The position numbers were made by a program, and so were the translations under genes. Shown piece by piece: positions 1-8,409 of a DNA stretch of 26,155 bases. Location of the stretch: IMG/VR virus record IMGVR_UViG_3300030110_002073, positions 1 through 26,155 of that record, one strand, 5' to 3'. The DNA is from a virus. Position 1 is the first letter of the stretch. Every line of letters starts with the position of its first letter. The notes beneath the pieces were generated by a model. The model did not search any database, was not told the origin of the DNA, and saw only the letters and a list, made by a program, of their open reading frames with translations.

Positions 1-531
1 ACCAATAGGCAATTTAGCTCTAAGTTCTGCTGACTTATATTTAAAATCTACTCTACCTTGCGCTCGACTTTCAAGTTTTAACATGTGGTATTTACCACTG
101 TGCTTTACAAAATATCTATGATTTTTATATATCTCGTCTCTTGATCTTTCTTTTTCTGTGTGAAATACATATTCTAAACCTTTAACAGGAGAGTTTGTAG
201 CAGACAAACCTACGTTACTTTCTGTTCCATCATAGTATTGTTTACCTTTAACTTCATAATCAAAACGAGCTAGCTTTCTAATACCAAATCCGTATCTATA
301 ATCGTAGTCATAATAATCAGTACCATCAACTACAATAGGTGGGGTGTATAAATTACCGTCAGGATTTGTTCTAACAAAATAATCTTTAGGTTCTTCTTTA
401 GGATTGTCTATGTCACCAGCTACATATATGGTTCCATATTTTAAAAAGTCTTTGTATATATCTTTAAATAAGTTTTGTGAAATTGAATTAGATGAAATTA
501 AAATAATAAGTAACGTAAGTAACTGTTTCAT
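1..531 (-). CDS. Secreted, beta-strand-rich protein, partial (C-terminus off left edge)
   Basis: The gene starts at the ATG at 531-529 and is still open at base 1, giving 177 visible residues. It begins with a clear Sec-type signal peptide: two residues, then a Leu/Ile-rich core, then SNSISQ, which resembles Bacteroidetes signal peptides; cleavage is probably near residue 19. The mature part is rich in Tyr, Asp, Lys and Gly, with alternating polar and aromatic stretches such as RYGFGIRKLARFDYEV (about residues 79-94) and a long strand-like tail. This pattern suggests an outer-membrane beta-barrel or other secreted beta protein, but no catalytic motif is visible. The start overlaps the stop of the upstream micro-ORF by one base (TAATG), so the two are probably translationally coupled. 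The gene sits at the end of the virion operon. Roles such as host-surface modification, superinfection exclusion or lysis are possible but not shown. Confidence is high that it is a gene and low on function. Confidence 0.8.
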   Translation of the reverse strand, partial: MKQLLTLLIILISSNSISQNLFKDIYKDFLKYGTIYVAGDIDNPKEEPKDYFVRTNPDGNLYTPPIVVDGTDYYDYDYRYGFGIRKLARFDYEVKGKQYYDGTESNVGLSATNSPVKGLEYVFHTEKERSRDEIYKNHRYFVKHSGKYHMLKLESRAQGRVDFKYKSAELRAKLPIG

Positions 532-608
532 TATTTGTAATTTTTAAACATTAATTTATATAGTAATTTATTCCAAGCTTCTTGGATTTTGTCAATTAAT
601 TTTTTCAT
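531..608 (-). CDS. 25-residue amphipathic cationic micropeptide (putative)
   Basis: This is a 26-codon reading frame lying exactly in the gap between the giant protein gene and the secreted-protein gene. Its ATG (608-606) is one base after the giant gene's stop, and its TAA shares an A with the next ATG. The peptide starts MKKLIDKIQEAWNKLLYK. It has seven Lys against one Asp and one Glu, and hydrophobic residues at positions 4, 5, 8, 12, 15, 16, 19 and 20, which gives a strongly amphipathic helix. No Shine-Dalgarno sequence is present, as elsewhere in the window. The snug fit supports translation, by coupling from the giant gene and into the next gene. The role is unknown: it could be membrane-active (lysis or toxin-like) or only a coupling leader. 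A chance frame cannot be excluded because of its size. Confidence 0.5.
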   Translation of the reverse strand: MKKLIDKIQEAWNKLLYKLMFKNYK

Positions 609-609
609 A

Positions 610-3600
610 TTAATCTATTTTTTTGTAATCTAACTTTTTATATATGTTTCTACTGTTTTTTGTTTTTCTTGCTGGAGGTTTGTTAGTATCATTTTCTTTA
701 TCTAAACCTATTTCCCAGTCTTGCCAACCACCAAGTAAAGCTAATCTCTCCCATAATTCTATATCTTGTGTTGTAGCTTTAGAAACATTAGTAGCTTTTT
801 TAACAGCTCTATCTAATGGTATATTTGTTAAAGCAGATATAACATTACCACCTGCTAAAAACGCTGGGTTATCTAAACTCCAACCACCGTTTATCATTTC
901 TTCTTTATCCCATTGATACGATCTAGCTGCTTGATTTATTCTTGAAAGCTTAGATGATATTGGAGGTGACAACCTAGATAATTCATAAGCTACTTTGTCT
1001 AACTTAGGTCTATCTTTTTCTAACTCTCTTTGTATACGCATGATCGCGTTTTTACCAACAGAAACTAAAGCACCACCAATACCTAAACCTCTTAGCAAAG
1101 AATCACTCATACCATTTGCTATACTAACATACTTTTCTTGTTTCTCTTTATCTTCAGGCTCTTCATCACCAAACGCAAACGCAAACAATGCTTGTTGTAA
1201 AGCGTTGAATATTAAGTTTTGAACAAAACCGTAATATAATATTTTAGATATATTAGTTTTAGTATCGCCTCTACCTGCTCTTAAATCTGAAGCAGCTTTT
1301 TTTATTAATCTAGCGTACTGCATTGGTGTGTTACCAAATGCTAATATTATTCTACCAAGCGGTCCAGCTTGTTGCATTGATATTCTATCAGGTCTACTTG
1401 ACTGCTGATTTTCTTCAGCTAGTTCTCTCCAATCATTAAAAGCTTTCTTTTCAGCAGCAGCTTTATCCATGCCGTCTTTTTCATACGTCTTAATCCTGTT
1501 TCTATAAAGCGTAGCTCCACCAGAAGCAATAGCAAAACTATCTGCTATTTGTGTAGGTATAAAACCAAGTTCTAATAATCTATTTATAACACCTTGCACG
1601 CCACCTTTTTTAGCCATATCAGCAATATCAGCTTCATTAACATTCATTCGTAAACCAGCTCTACGTTCTTTTAAAAAGTCAGAGTTTATTAATTTCATAA
1701 AGTCTGCCCAATATTGTTTTTGATTTGCAAAAGCTTTTGATGCGGCTAACGGATTGTTGTCGCTAAAGTTTATAAAGTTTATAGATGATATTGTTTGTAG
1801 TAATGCAGATCTAGTGTTAAAGAACATTATAGTACCAATACTACCAGTTAGCCAGTCAGTAAACTTCCCAGTTATAGTATCACCTGCAAAGTTACGGTTT
1901 CTACCTGTTTTCATACGTTGAAGCATATTTTCTAGTGCTTCTCTGTATGGTTTACCATACGCAGCTTCTAATTTATTTAAATTCTTTTCAGAGAATATTA
2001 CATCTACGTTCTGCTGCCATAGCTCTAAATACTTAGATCTTTTAGTTGTATTTAACCCTTGTAATAAATCTGTAGTGATACTACCTGCTGGCCACCCAAA
2101 CCTAGGTTTAGCATAACCATCTCCTTTATTTATTTCTATAAGTTGATCTGCAAATACTTTTAAATCAGTATTACCGTTTACATAATCAGTTAAGTCTTTT
2201 AAATCTGCATTGCTAATACCAGGAACTTCCATGTTTTGTTGATTCCATATATAAACTCTTACAGCTTGTTCTCTAGTGTATGGTTCACCTGGAACTTTCT
2301 TACGTAGATTTTTAGGCACAAGGTTTAATTCTTTTTTAAGAGCTTTGTAATCGTTCATTAAAGCAAGTCTTGACTTTGATATGTTTTGCATTGCTCTTGC
2401 ATAAGGATCTAGTAAATGTAATTTATACCAAGCCATTTGAGCATCACCAAGTTTACCTTTAGCTAGTGTCGCGTATAATAAACCTGTAAAGTCTTCTGCT
2501 GATGGTGGAATAAAGAAATTTAATTTACCTTTACCAGCACCTGCTACTTGAGCTTTAACTCTTTTGTATTCTTTTTCTGAAGCAATACCTGTTTTAGCTT
2601 CTATAATATCGTTAAAGTCTTTATCTAAATCAACAGACTTACTAAACTTAACATATGCTTGTCTAACTTTTGACTTAACATCTAATACACTTAACGCATC
2701 TTGTACTGCTTTAACATTTTTATAAGCATCATCTGCAAAATAAAAATCATTATAACCTTCAGCAGCTTTATTTACAACCCAACTTGCTTTAGCTTCAGGA
2801 GTTCCATCTGATAATCCTATGATATTTTTAACCGGTATATCAAGTCCAATACTTTTTAGAAACTTATGTATTGGTTCTGCAGCAGCCATTGGTCTAGCAG
2901 TTAATATAAAAACATTTTGATTGCCAAACTTTTTATTACGAGCTATAGCTTTTTCAAACATAGGACCTTTAGATCCTTTAGTAACAACATCAAATTCACT
3001 AAAATCAAACTCAGCGCCTTGCTCTATTAAATCTACAGATTCTTTAGCAAATTGCGCAGCTGTTAATTTACCTTTAGTACCATCTGGTAATGTATATAAA
3101 ACATTAGATTTAGTTGTAGCCAATGTGTCATCAAAATCCCATATGCTAATACCTTTAACAGTAGCATCAGCATTTTTAGCGTTATCAAAAGCCCTATCTA
3201 ATCTTCCTAAATTTTGTATTTGTTGTTGATTACTATCTGTTTTACTTAACTTCATACCAACTGGTTGAAGTTTATTATTAGATTGAGCTGCTTTTTTCTT
3301 AGAATTAATTATAGCTTGAGTTGAAGGTTGACCACTTGAGTCAACATTAAATTTTTCTTGAAAGCTTATATTATCTAATCCTATTATAGAGCTAGGGTTT
3401 ATACCTCCATCTATCATGACAACTATATCGTTAAAGTATCTTTGCCACCAACTACCATCAACAACACTCCAGTCGTCTGGCATTCTTCTTTGTAAACTAT
3501 AACCAGCAGCTGTTCTTGCGTTTCTAAGTTTATCGTCCATAGCTTTATCTAAAGCTATAACTTTATAATTATCAATTACTAAATCATAAGCCGCATTAAA

Positions 3601-6600
3601 ATCAGAGTTAGATAAAGAAGCATCTAACAAATACAAGTAAGCCATAGTAGCAGGCATAGCGTGCTCGTACTCATATCTAGATCCTGTTATTACATTAGAA
3701 TATCCTATTATTTGAGCGCCTAATTTATGCCAATGACTAGTATCATTAGCTACAAAACCTAAATAAGTAGCTATAGCAGAAGCAGATTTTTTATCTTTTT
3801 TTATTTCAGAATTTATTCTTTCCCATAATGCTCTATGTATTTTACCAACTTTATTATTGAAATTTTCTATTTTATTTATATTATTTTTTATAGTTTGAGG
3901 ATTTTTTAATAAAGTTTTATAAGAATTTCTTAGTGAATATATATCTTCGTCTTTAACACCTGGTATAGACTTACCATACTTAATCGTATTATCATTTTTT
4001 AAATCTTTTATTCTTTTAACAAACTCTTTCCATAAAGGATTTTTAGAACTCATTAATAAATTTTTAGAACTACTAGTAAGAACTGTTCCAACACCTGGTC
4101 CAAAAAACATTGCTTTAGGACCTAATACAAATACATTGTCTTTGAAAGCTTGTATAAATGTTTCTATATCTTCAATAGATTTTATCTTAAACGTAGGAGG
4201 TAAACCATATGTTTTTAATATTTTATCTTTACCGTTGTAATCTAAATTAAATGTATCACTTACGTTTATAATGTTATTAACATTTGTTTCACTAAACATT
4301 AACTTAGGTTTACCTTTAGCTATTTCAGCTTTAGCTCTTGCCTTAACATCTGGCTTAACATCTGTACTAGCATCGACTACTTCTCTAGCAACTACATTAC
4401 CTAGGTTTCTAGCATACATTTCTAGTAAACCTTTCATTGTTTGAGCTTCTGCAGATCTTGGTACAAAATTAGGGTCTACTTTACCATCTTTAATACCGAC
4501 AGCTTCTAAAAATGTATTACGATTATAAGGTTTTAAAGTCCACTGAAAGTTGTTACCAACTCTTTTACCTTTAGTGTAAAATATTTTTAATAGATTTCTT
4601 GGTATACCAGTTGGTTCACCACCTTTACGTATAACTCTACCGCCTGGTCCTTCAACTTCTACAACTTCTCTATTAGCTTCTGTAAATAAATTTTTAAGTG
4701 TTGGTTCGTTTTTAAGTATCCAGCGTTGTATATCAGAGATATTATCACCTTTACGTAAGTTATCTTTTGCGTTTGAAATACGGCTTACAGGGATATTAAA
4801 AAATTCAGCCACTGCTTCATATGGTGCAATGTCTTTAAGCTCCTTATATGTCACCGTGGTTACGTCTACGTCTTTGTCTGCAATGTTTTTTCTAACCTCT
4901 TCTGTTGCTTTACGTTTAATATCCATTATTCTAAATGGATCAATACGTCTTTTTTCAGGTTTTACAGGTGTTTCTATAACCGCAACTTCTTCTGCTACAA
5001 CTCCTGTTGCTTCTGTTACATCAGCTGTAAACTCTTCACCAAGCACTCTTCTCGATGCTTCAATTGTTCGTGCTGGTAAAAACTTATTTATATAAGCAGC
5101 GAGTGGAACATTTGATTCAGGTTTATATTCTTGTATTAAATCTAATATACCTCTCGTGCCAGTTTCTATTTCATCAGTTAATAATTGTCTATCAAAACCT
5201 GGAGCTTGACTTCTACGCTCTACAAGCTTACTTGTAATAGGTTTGAACTCTTGTATAATATCAAATGCAGCTTCAGTACCTCTAGTATCATATAAGGCTT
5301 GTACTCTGTCTGAAGCAGCTTCAGTTCTAGATTCTTTTACAATAGCTTCATCTGTTTTAGCTTTAGCTTCTGTTGTTACAGTTTCAGCTTGAATATCTAG
5401 ATCAGCAAAGTTTCCATCTTTTATAGACTTACTAAGACTTTGTATAAAGCTTACTACATCGGGAGCTCCCTGAAAAAATAAAGAGTTTTCTTTACCAGTT
5501 AATTTAGAAACAATACTATTTATATTAGCTCCTATAGCTGATACAAAGTTTTGATTGTTTTGTTTTTCTATATCTAATCTAGATACTTCCTCTAAATAAT
5601 TAGTTAATACTTCTTCTGAGCTTTGACCAGTAGTTTGAGCAGATAATCTTCTAGCTGCTGCTTCATTATTTTCTTTTAAATAATCTAATATTTGTGTAGC
5701 TAAATTATTATAGCCAGCTTTATCAATACCCAGGCTTTCCATAAACACTACATGACCAATCTCGTGTATAGGAGTTTTAGTTTTACCGTTGTTTAAAGCA
5801 TTTGTTTGTGAAACTAATACAGTATAATTTTTATTTCCTAAGTTTATAAATGCACCATTAGATTTACCGCTGTTAACATTATCTTTTAAATCATTAAATA
5901 TTTTATCTCCTTTAGTTTGAGATACATTTCCATTTTCAATAGCAGTATCTATATCTTGTCTAGCTATAGTTAATAACTCAGCATTGTTCTCACTAAACTT
6001 GTAATTAATTTTAGCTCCATATTTTTTAGCTAGTTTCTTTGCTGCTTTAGAAGCTTGCTCATTACTTTCTTGAAGTTTATCTATATTATATAACTTCTGA
6101 GCTTCTTTATCTATTTGTTTTTCGTCTGTAATTCCTTTGCTTATTAACTTACCTTTAGCTAATTCTTTATATTTATTTTTAATTTTTTTAGATTCTACAG
6201 AAAAAACATTTTGAAAGTCATCTTTAAATTCTTTTCTTTGTTTAGCTAGTTCTGAAAATCTATTTTGATATATGTTTAATAGTTTTGTTTTTTCAGAATT
6301 AGTTATATCGGTTCTTCCTAACAATGACTTAACTTCTAACCTTATGTTTTCTTGAGCAGAGGTAGCAAGATTATATAGTTTAAAACCTTCTGGAGTAAGT
6401 TTGCTAGCTAAATCATTTTCTATTTTGTTTAATATATCTGAATTACTTTCAGTTAAATTATTTATTAAATCAACTCTAGTTTTATATGAGTTAGTTCGTT
6501 TGTCCATACTTTGAATCTCGTTATTAAGTATGGCTATAGCCGACTCATTTTCTCTAAACTTAGACATTGTATTGTAATCTGTCATAGAAGCAAGCGCTGC

Positions 6601-8400
6601 ACCTTTCAATATTGGAACACCACCTAATGTAACACCTAGTAATCCACCTGTGAAACCTGCTTCAGGTACGTTGTCAAATATGTTTTGCATATTCATCTCA
6701 CCTCTTAAAACCTCAATACCATTTTGAAAAAATACTGTACTACCTTCTGCAATAACTTCAGTAGCACTTTGATCTATAAACCTAGGTAATTGTGCTTTAG
6801 TATAATCTTTTGCGCCTTTAAAAAACATTTTAGCACCCTCACCTGTAAGATTACTTTTTGCTGTTCCTAAAATTCTAACTGTATTTAGTGTTCCTAAGGT
6901 AGCTTCAAAACCTCCAAATCCTAAAGCTGTTAATCTTTTTTCTAAATTACCCGTCTCACTACCTCTTTGTTCATCAAGAGTTTCTATGTCATTTATTTTT
7001 TGCCCATAACCACCAGCACCTATTGAAGCAACGCCTACTACATTACCTAGTGCCAATTGAGCAAAAACAGGTATTTGACCTGAAAATGCTTGTAAAGAAT
7101 ATTTTCCAAAATTTGATGGACTTTCAAACGCTTTTTCAAAAGCTACTTGAGGAGCATAATCTTTCTCAAGATCTTCCATTGCGCGCTCTTGAACTTTTCT
7201 AGTATACTCAGCAATCTTTACATACTCAGGACTATATTTTGCAAGTCCTAAACCTACATCTCCAATAATATCAGCACCAGCTCTTACTAAACCAGCCGCT
7301 TGAGCAGCTCCAGTTTTAGTTACTATAGCTCCTAATTGATCTAAAAAATTATAATTTTTTCTTAACCACTCAATATCTAATTTAAATCCTTCTTGTTGAT
7401 CTATTAGATTAGTTAATTTTTTTGAAGCATTATCTACAAAATTATATTTTTCTCTTACTTCGTTAAGATTTTTATTATAAAAACTTAAAAGATCTTTAGT
7501 AATCATTACACCGTTTTCTAGTGTAACTATATTTTTAGATTTCTCTTCAACTTGTTTTTGCAGCGCTTGTATTTCTTGAACAGCAACTGGAGACTCTATT
7601 CCTTCTGATCTTCTTTTATTTACTTCTTCAATATCTTTTTTTAACTTATTTTCTAACTTTAAATACTCTTGAACATCTGGAAGAGTTTTAGGTATCCTAG
7701 TGCTACCATCTGGATTTACAGTAGATATATAAGAATTAATACTTAATAAGTTTTTATAAGCTGCAGATTTTGGTATTTGATCTAAAGTAATATTTATATC
7801 AGAGTTTAGTTCATCTTGCTGATATGTTCCATCAATAAGTCTTTTCTTAACAGTATCTCCAAGTTTAACTCTAGTTTCTTCAGGTAAAGTTTTAATATAG
7901 TTATTACGTTTTTCAGTTGCTAACTCTTGAAACTTATTATTATAAATTATTTTTTTAGCTTCTTCATAAACATCTTGAGATGGAGGATCGGTTTCTCCTT
8001 GTGCTTTTAAACTAACTCTAGCTTGCTCTAATTCGTCTTTATAAGGTTGAGTTGTTCTGCTAAATATACCAGTAAAATCTTTTTCAGTAATAGGTTTAAA
8101 ACTAATTTCTTTAACTTGTTTTTCTATATCAAGTTTTTCTTGATCTGTAATACGAACAGCATTGTCATATTTAGTCTCATCAGTTTCTTCTGGTAACTCC
8201 AAAGAAATACCTTCCAAATTTGAAACCATACTCTCGGATGCTACTTCCGGTTTGGGTACTACAGTCGCATCCACACTTGGAGCACCCTCTATCTTTACTT
8301 CTTCTTCCATTAAAATCGCTTCAGGATTTGTTTGAATAAATAAGTCTACTTGATCATCAGGTATATTATAAACCTGATTATTAGCTTCGTATCTTGGCAT
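610..8400 (-). CDS. Giant multidomain ejection/polyvalent-type virion protein with zincin protease and HAD phosphatase motifs
   Basis: This 2596-residue protein occupies 30% of the window. Residues 1-345 are charged and helical. Residues 355-605 hold Gly/Ala-rich, membrane-tropic segments. A zinc metalloprotease motif HEIGH is at residues 879-883, with a likely third ligand at E929 or E930. Residues 1545-1670 have a His/Glu cluster (H1556, H1558, E1579, H1580) of unknown meaning. A HAD domain at about 1745-1905 has all four motifs: DFDDT (D1755, D1757), T1834 in ILTARP, K1871 or nearby, and D1890-D1891. The C-terminal 600 residues are helical, with hydrophobic stretches near 2186-2212 and 2389-2412. 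Very large phage proteins that combine zincin, HAD and other domains are known as polyvalent proteins and are thought to be injected with DNA. The place after two smaller putative internal virion proteins fits that. Domain motifs are seen directly; virion packaging and ejection are inferred. It could be confused with a giant RNA polymerase, but no polymerase motif was found. Confidence 0.8.
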   Translation of the reverse strand: MPRYEANNQVYNIPDDQVDLFIQTNPEAILMEEEVKIEGAPSVDATVVPKPEVASESMVSNLEGISLELPEETDETKYDNAVRITDQEKLDIEKQVKEISFKPITEKDFTGIFSRTTQPYKDELEQARVSLKAQGETDPPSQDVYEEAKKIIYNNKFQELATEKRNNYIKTLPEETRVKLGDTVKKRLIDGTYQQDELNSDINITLDQIPKSAAYKNLLSINSYISTVNPDGSTRIPKTLPDVQEYLKLENKLKKDIEEVNKRRSEGIESPVAVQEIQALQKQVEEKSKNIVTLENGVMITKDLLSFYNKNLNEVREKYNFVDNASKKLTNLIDQQEGFKLDIEWLRKNYNFLDQLGAIVTKTGAAQAAGLVRAGADIIGDVGLGLAKYSPEYVKIAEYTRKVQERAMEDLEKDYAPQVAFEKAFESPSNFGKYSLQAFSGQIPVFAQLALGNVVGVASIGAGGYGQKINDIETLDEQRGSETGNLEKRLTALGFGGFEATLGTLNTVRILGTAKSNLTGEGAKMFFKGAKDYTKAQLPRFIDQSATEVIAEGSTVFFQNGIEVLRGEMNMQNIFDNVPEAGFTGGLLGVTLGGVPILKGAALASMTDYNTMSKFRENESAIAILNNEIQSMDKRTNSYKTRVDLINNLTESNSDILNKIENDLASKLTPEGFKLYNLATSAQENIRLEVKSLLGRTDITNSEKTKLLNIYQNRFSELAKQRKEFKDDFQNVFSVESKKIKNKYKELAKGKLISKGITDEKQIDKEAQKLYNIDKLQESNEQASKAAKKLAKKYGAKINYKFSENNAELLTIARQDIDTAIENGNVSQTKGDKIFNDLKDNVNSGKSNGAFINLGNKNYTVLVSQTNALNNGKTKTPIHEIGHVVFMESLGIDKAGYNNLATQILDYLKENNEAAARRLSAQTTGQSSEEVLTNYLEEVSRLDIEKQNNQNFVSAIGANINSIVSKLTGKENSLFFQGAPDVVSFIQSLSKSIKDGNFADLDIQAETVTTEAKAKTDEAIVKESRTEAASDRVQALYDTRGTEAAFDIIQEFKPITSKLVERRSQAPGFDRQLLTDEIETGTRGILDLIQEYKPESNVPLAAYINKFLPARTIEASRRVLGEEFTADVTEATGVVAEEVAVIETPVKPEKRRIDPFRIMDIKRKATEEVRKNIADKDVDVTTVTYKELKDIAPYEAVAEFFNIPVSRISNAKDNLRKGDNISDIQRWILKNEPTLKNLFTEANREVVEVEGPGGRVIRKGGEPTGIPRNLLKIFYTKGKRVGNNFQWTLKPYNRNTFLEAVGIKDGKVDPNFVPRSAEAQTMKGLLEMYARNLGNVVAREVVDASTDVKPDVKARAKAEIAKGKPKLMFSETNVNNIINVSDTFNLDYNGKDKILKTYGLPPTFKIKSIEDIETFIQAFKDNVFVLGPKAMFFGPGVGTVLTSSSKNLLMSSKNPLWKEFVKRIKDLKNDNTIKYGKSIPGVKDEDIYSLRNSYKTLLKNPQTIKNNINKIENFNNKVGKIHRALWERINSEIKKDKKSASAIATYLGFVANDTSHWHKLGAQIIGYSNVITGSRYEYEHAMPATMAYLYLLDASLSNSDFNAAYDLVIDNYKVIALDKAMDDKLRNARTAAGYSLQRRMPDDWSVVDGSWWQRYFNDIVVMIDGGINPSSIIGLDNISFQEKFNVDSSGQPSTQAIINSKKKAAQSNNKLQPVGMKLSKTDSNQQQIQNLGRLDRAFDNAKNADATVKGISIWDFDDTLATTKSNVLYTLPDGTKGKLTAAQFAKESVDLIEQGAEFDFSEFDVVTKGSKGPMFEKAIARNKKFGNQNVFILTARPMAAAEPIHKFLKSIGLDIPVKNIIGLSDGTPEAKASWVVNKAAEGYNDFYFADDAYKNVKAVQDALSVLDVKSKVRQAYVKFSKSVDLDKDFNDIIEAKTGIASEKEYKRVKAQVAGAGKGKLNFFIPPSAEDFTGLLYATLAKGKLGDAQMAWYKLHLLDPYARAMQNISKSRLALMNDYKALKKELNLVPKNLRKKVPGEPYTREQAVRVYIWNQQNMEVPGISNADLKDLTDYVNGNTDLKVFADQLIEINKGDGYAKPRFGWPAGSITTDLLQGLNTTKRSKYLELWQQNVDVIFSEKNLNKLEAAYGKPYREALENMLQRMKTGRNRNFAGDTITGKFTDWLTGSIGTIMFFNTRSALLQTISSINFINFSDNNPLAASKAFANQKQYWADFMKLINSDFLKERRAGLRMNVNEADIADMAKKGGVQGVINRLLELGFIPTQIADSFAIASGGATLYRNRIKTYEKDGMDKAAAEKKAFNDWRELAEENQQSSRPDRISMQQAGPLGRIILAFGNTPMQYARLIKKAASDLRAGRGDTKTNISKILYYGFVQNLIFNALQQALFAFAFGDEEPEDKEKQEKYVSIANGMSDSLLRGLGIGGALVSVGKNAIMRIQRELEKDRPKLDKVAYELSRLSPPISSKLSRINQAARSYQWDKEEMINGGWSLDNPAFLAGGNVISALTNIPLDRAVKKATNVSKATTQDIELWERLALLGGWQDWEIGLDKENDTNKPPARKTKNSRNIYKKLDYKKID

Positions 8401-8409
8401 AATTATATT

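Noticed and set aside
3120-3170. DFDDT in the giant protein as an RNA polymerase DFDxD-type catalytic motif of crAss-like virion polymerases
   Set aside because: The following ILTARP, lysine and DD motifs in the right order match a HAD hydrolase; no other polymerase hallmark is present.
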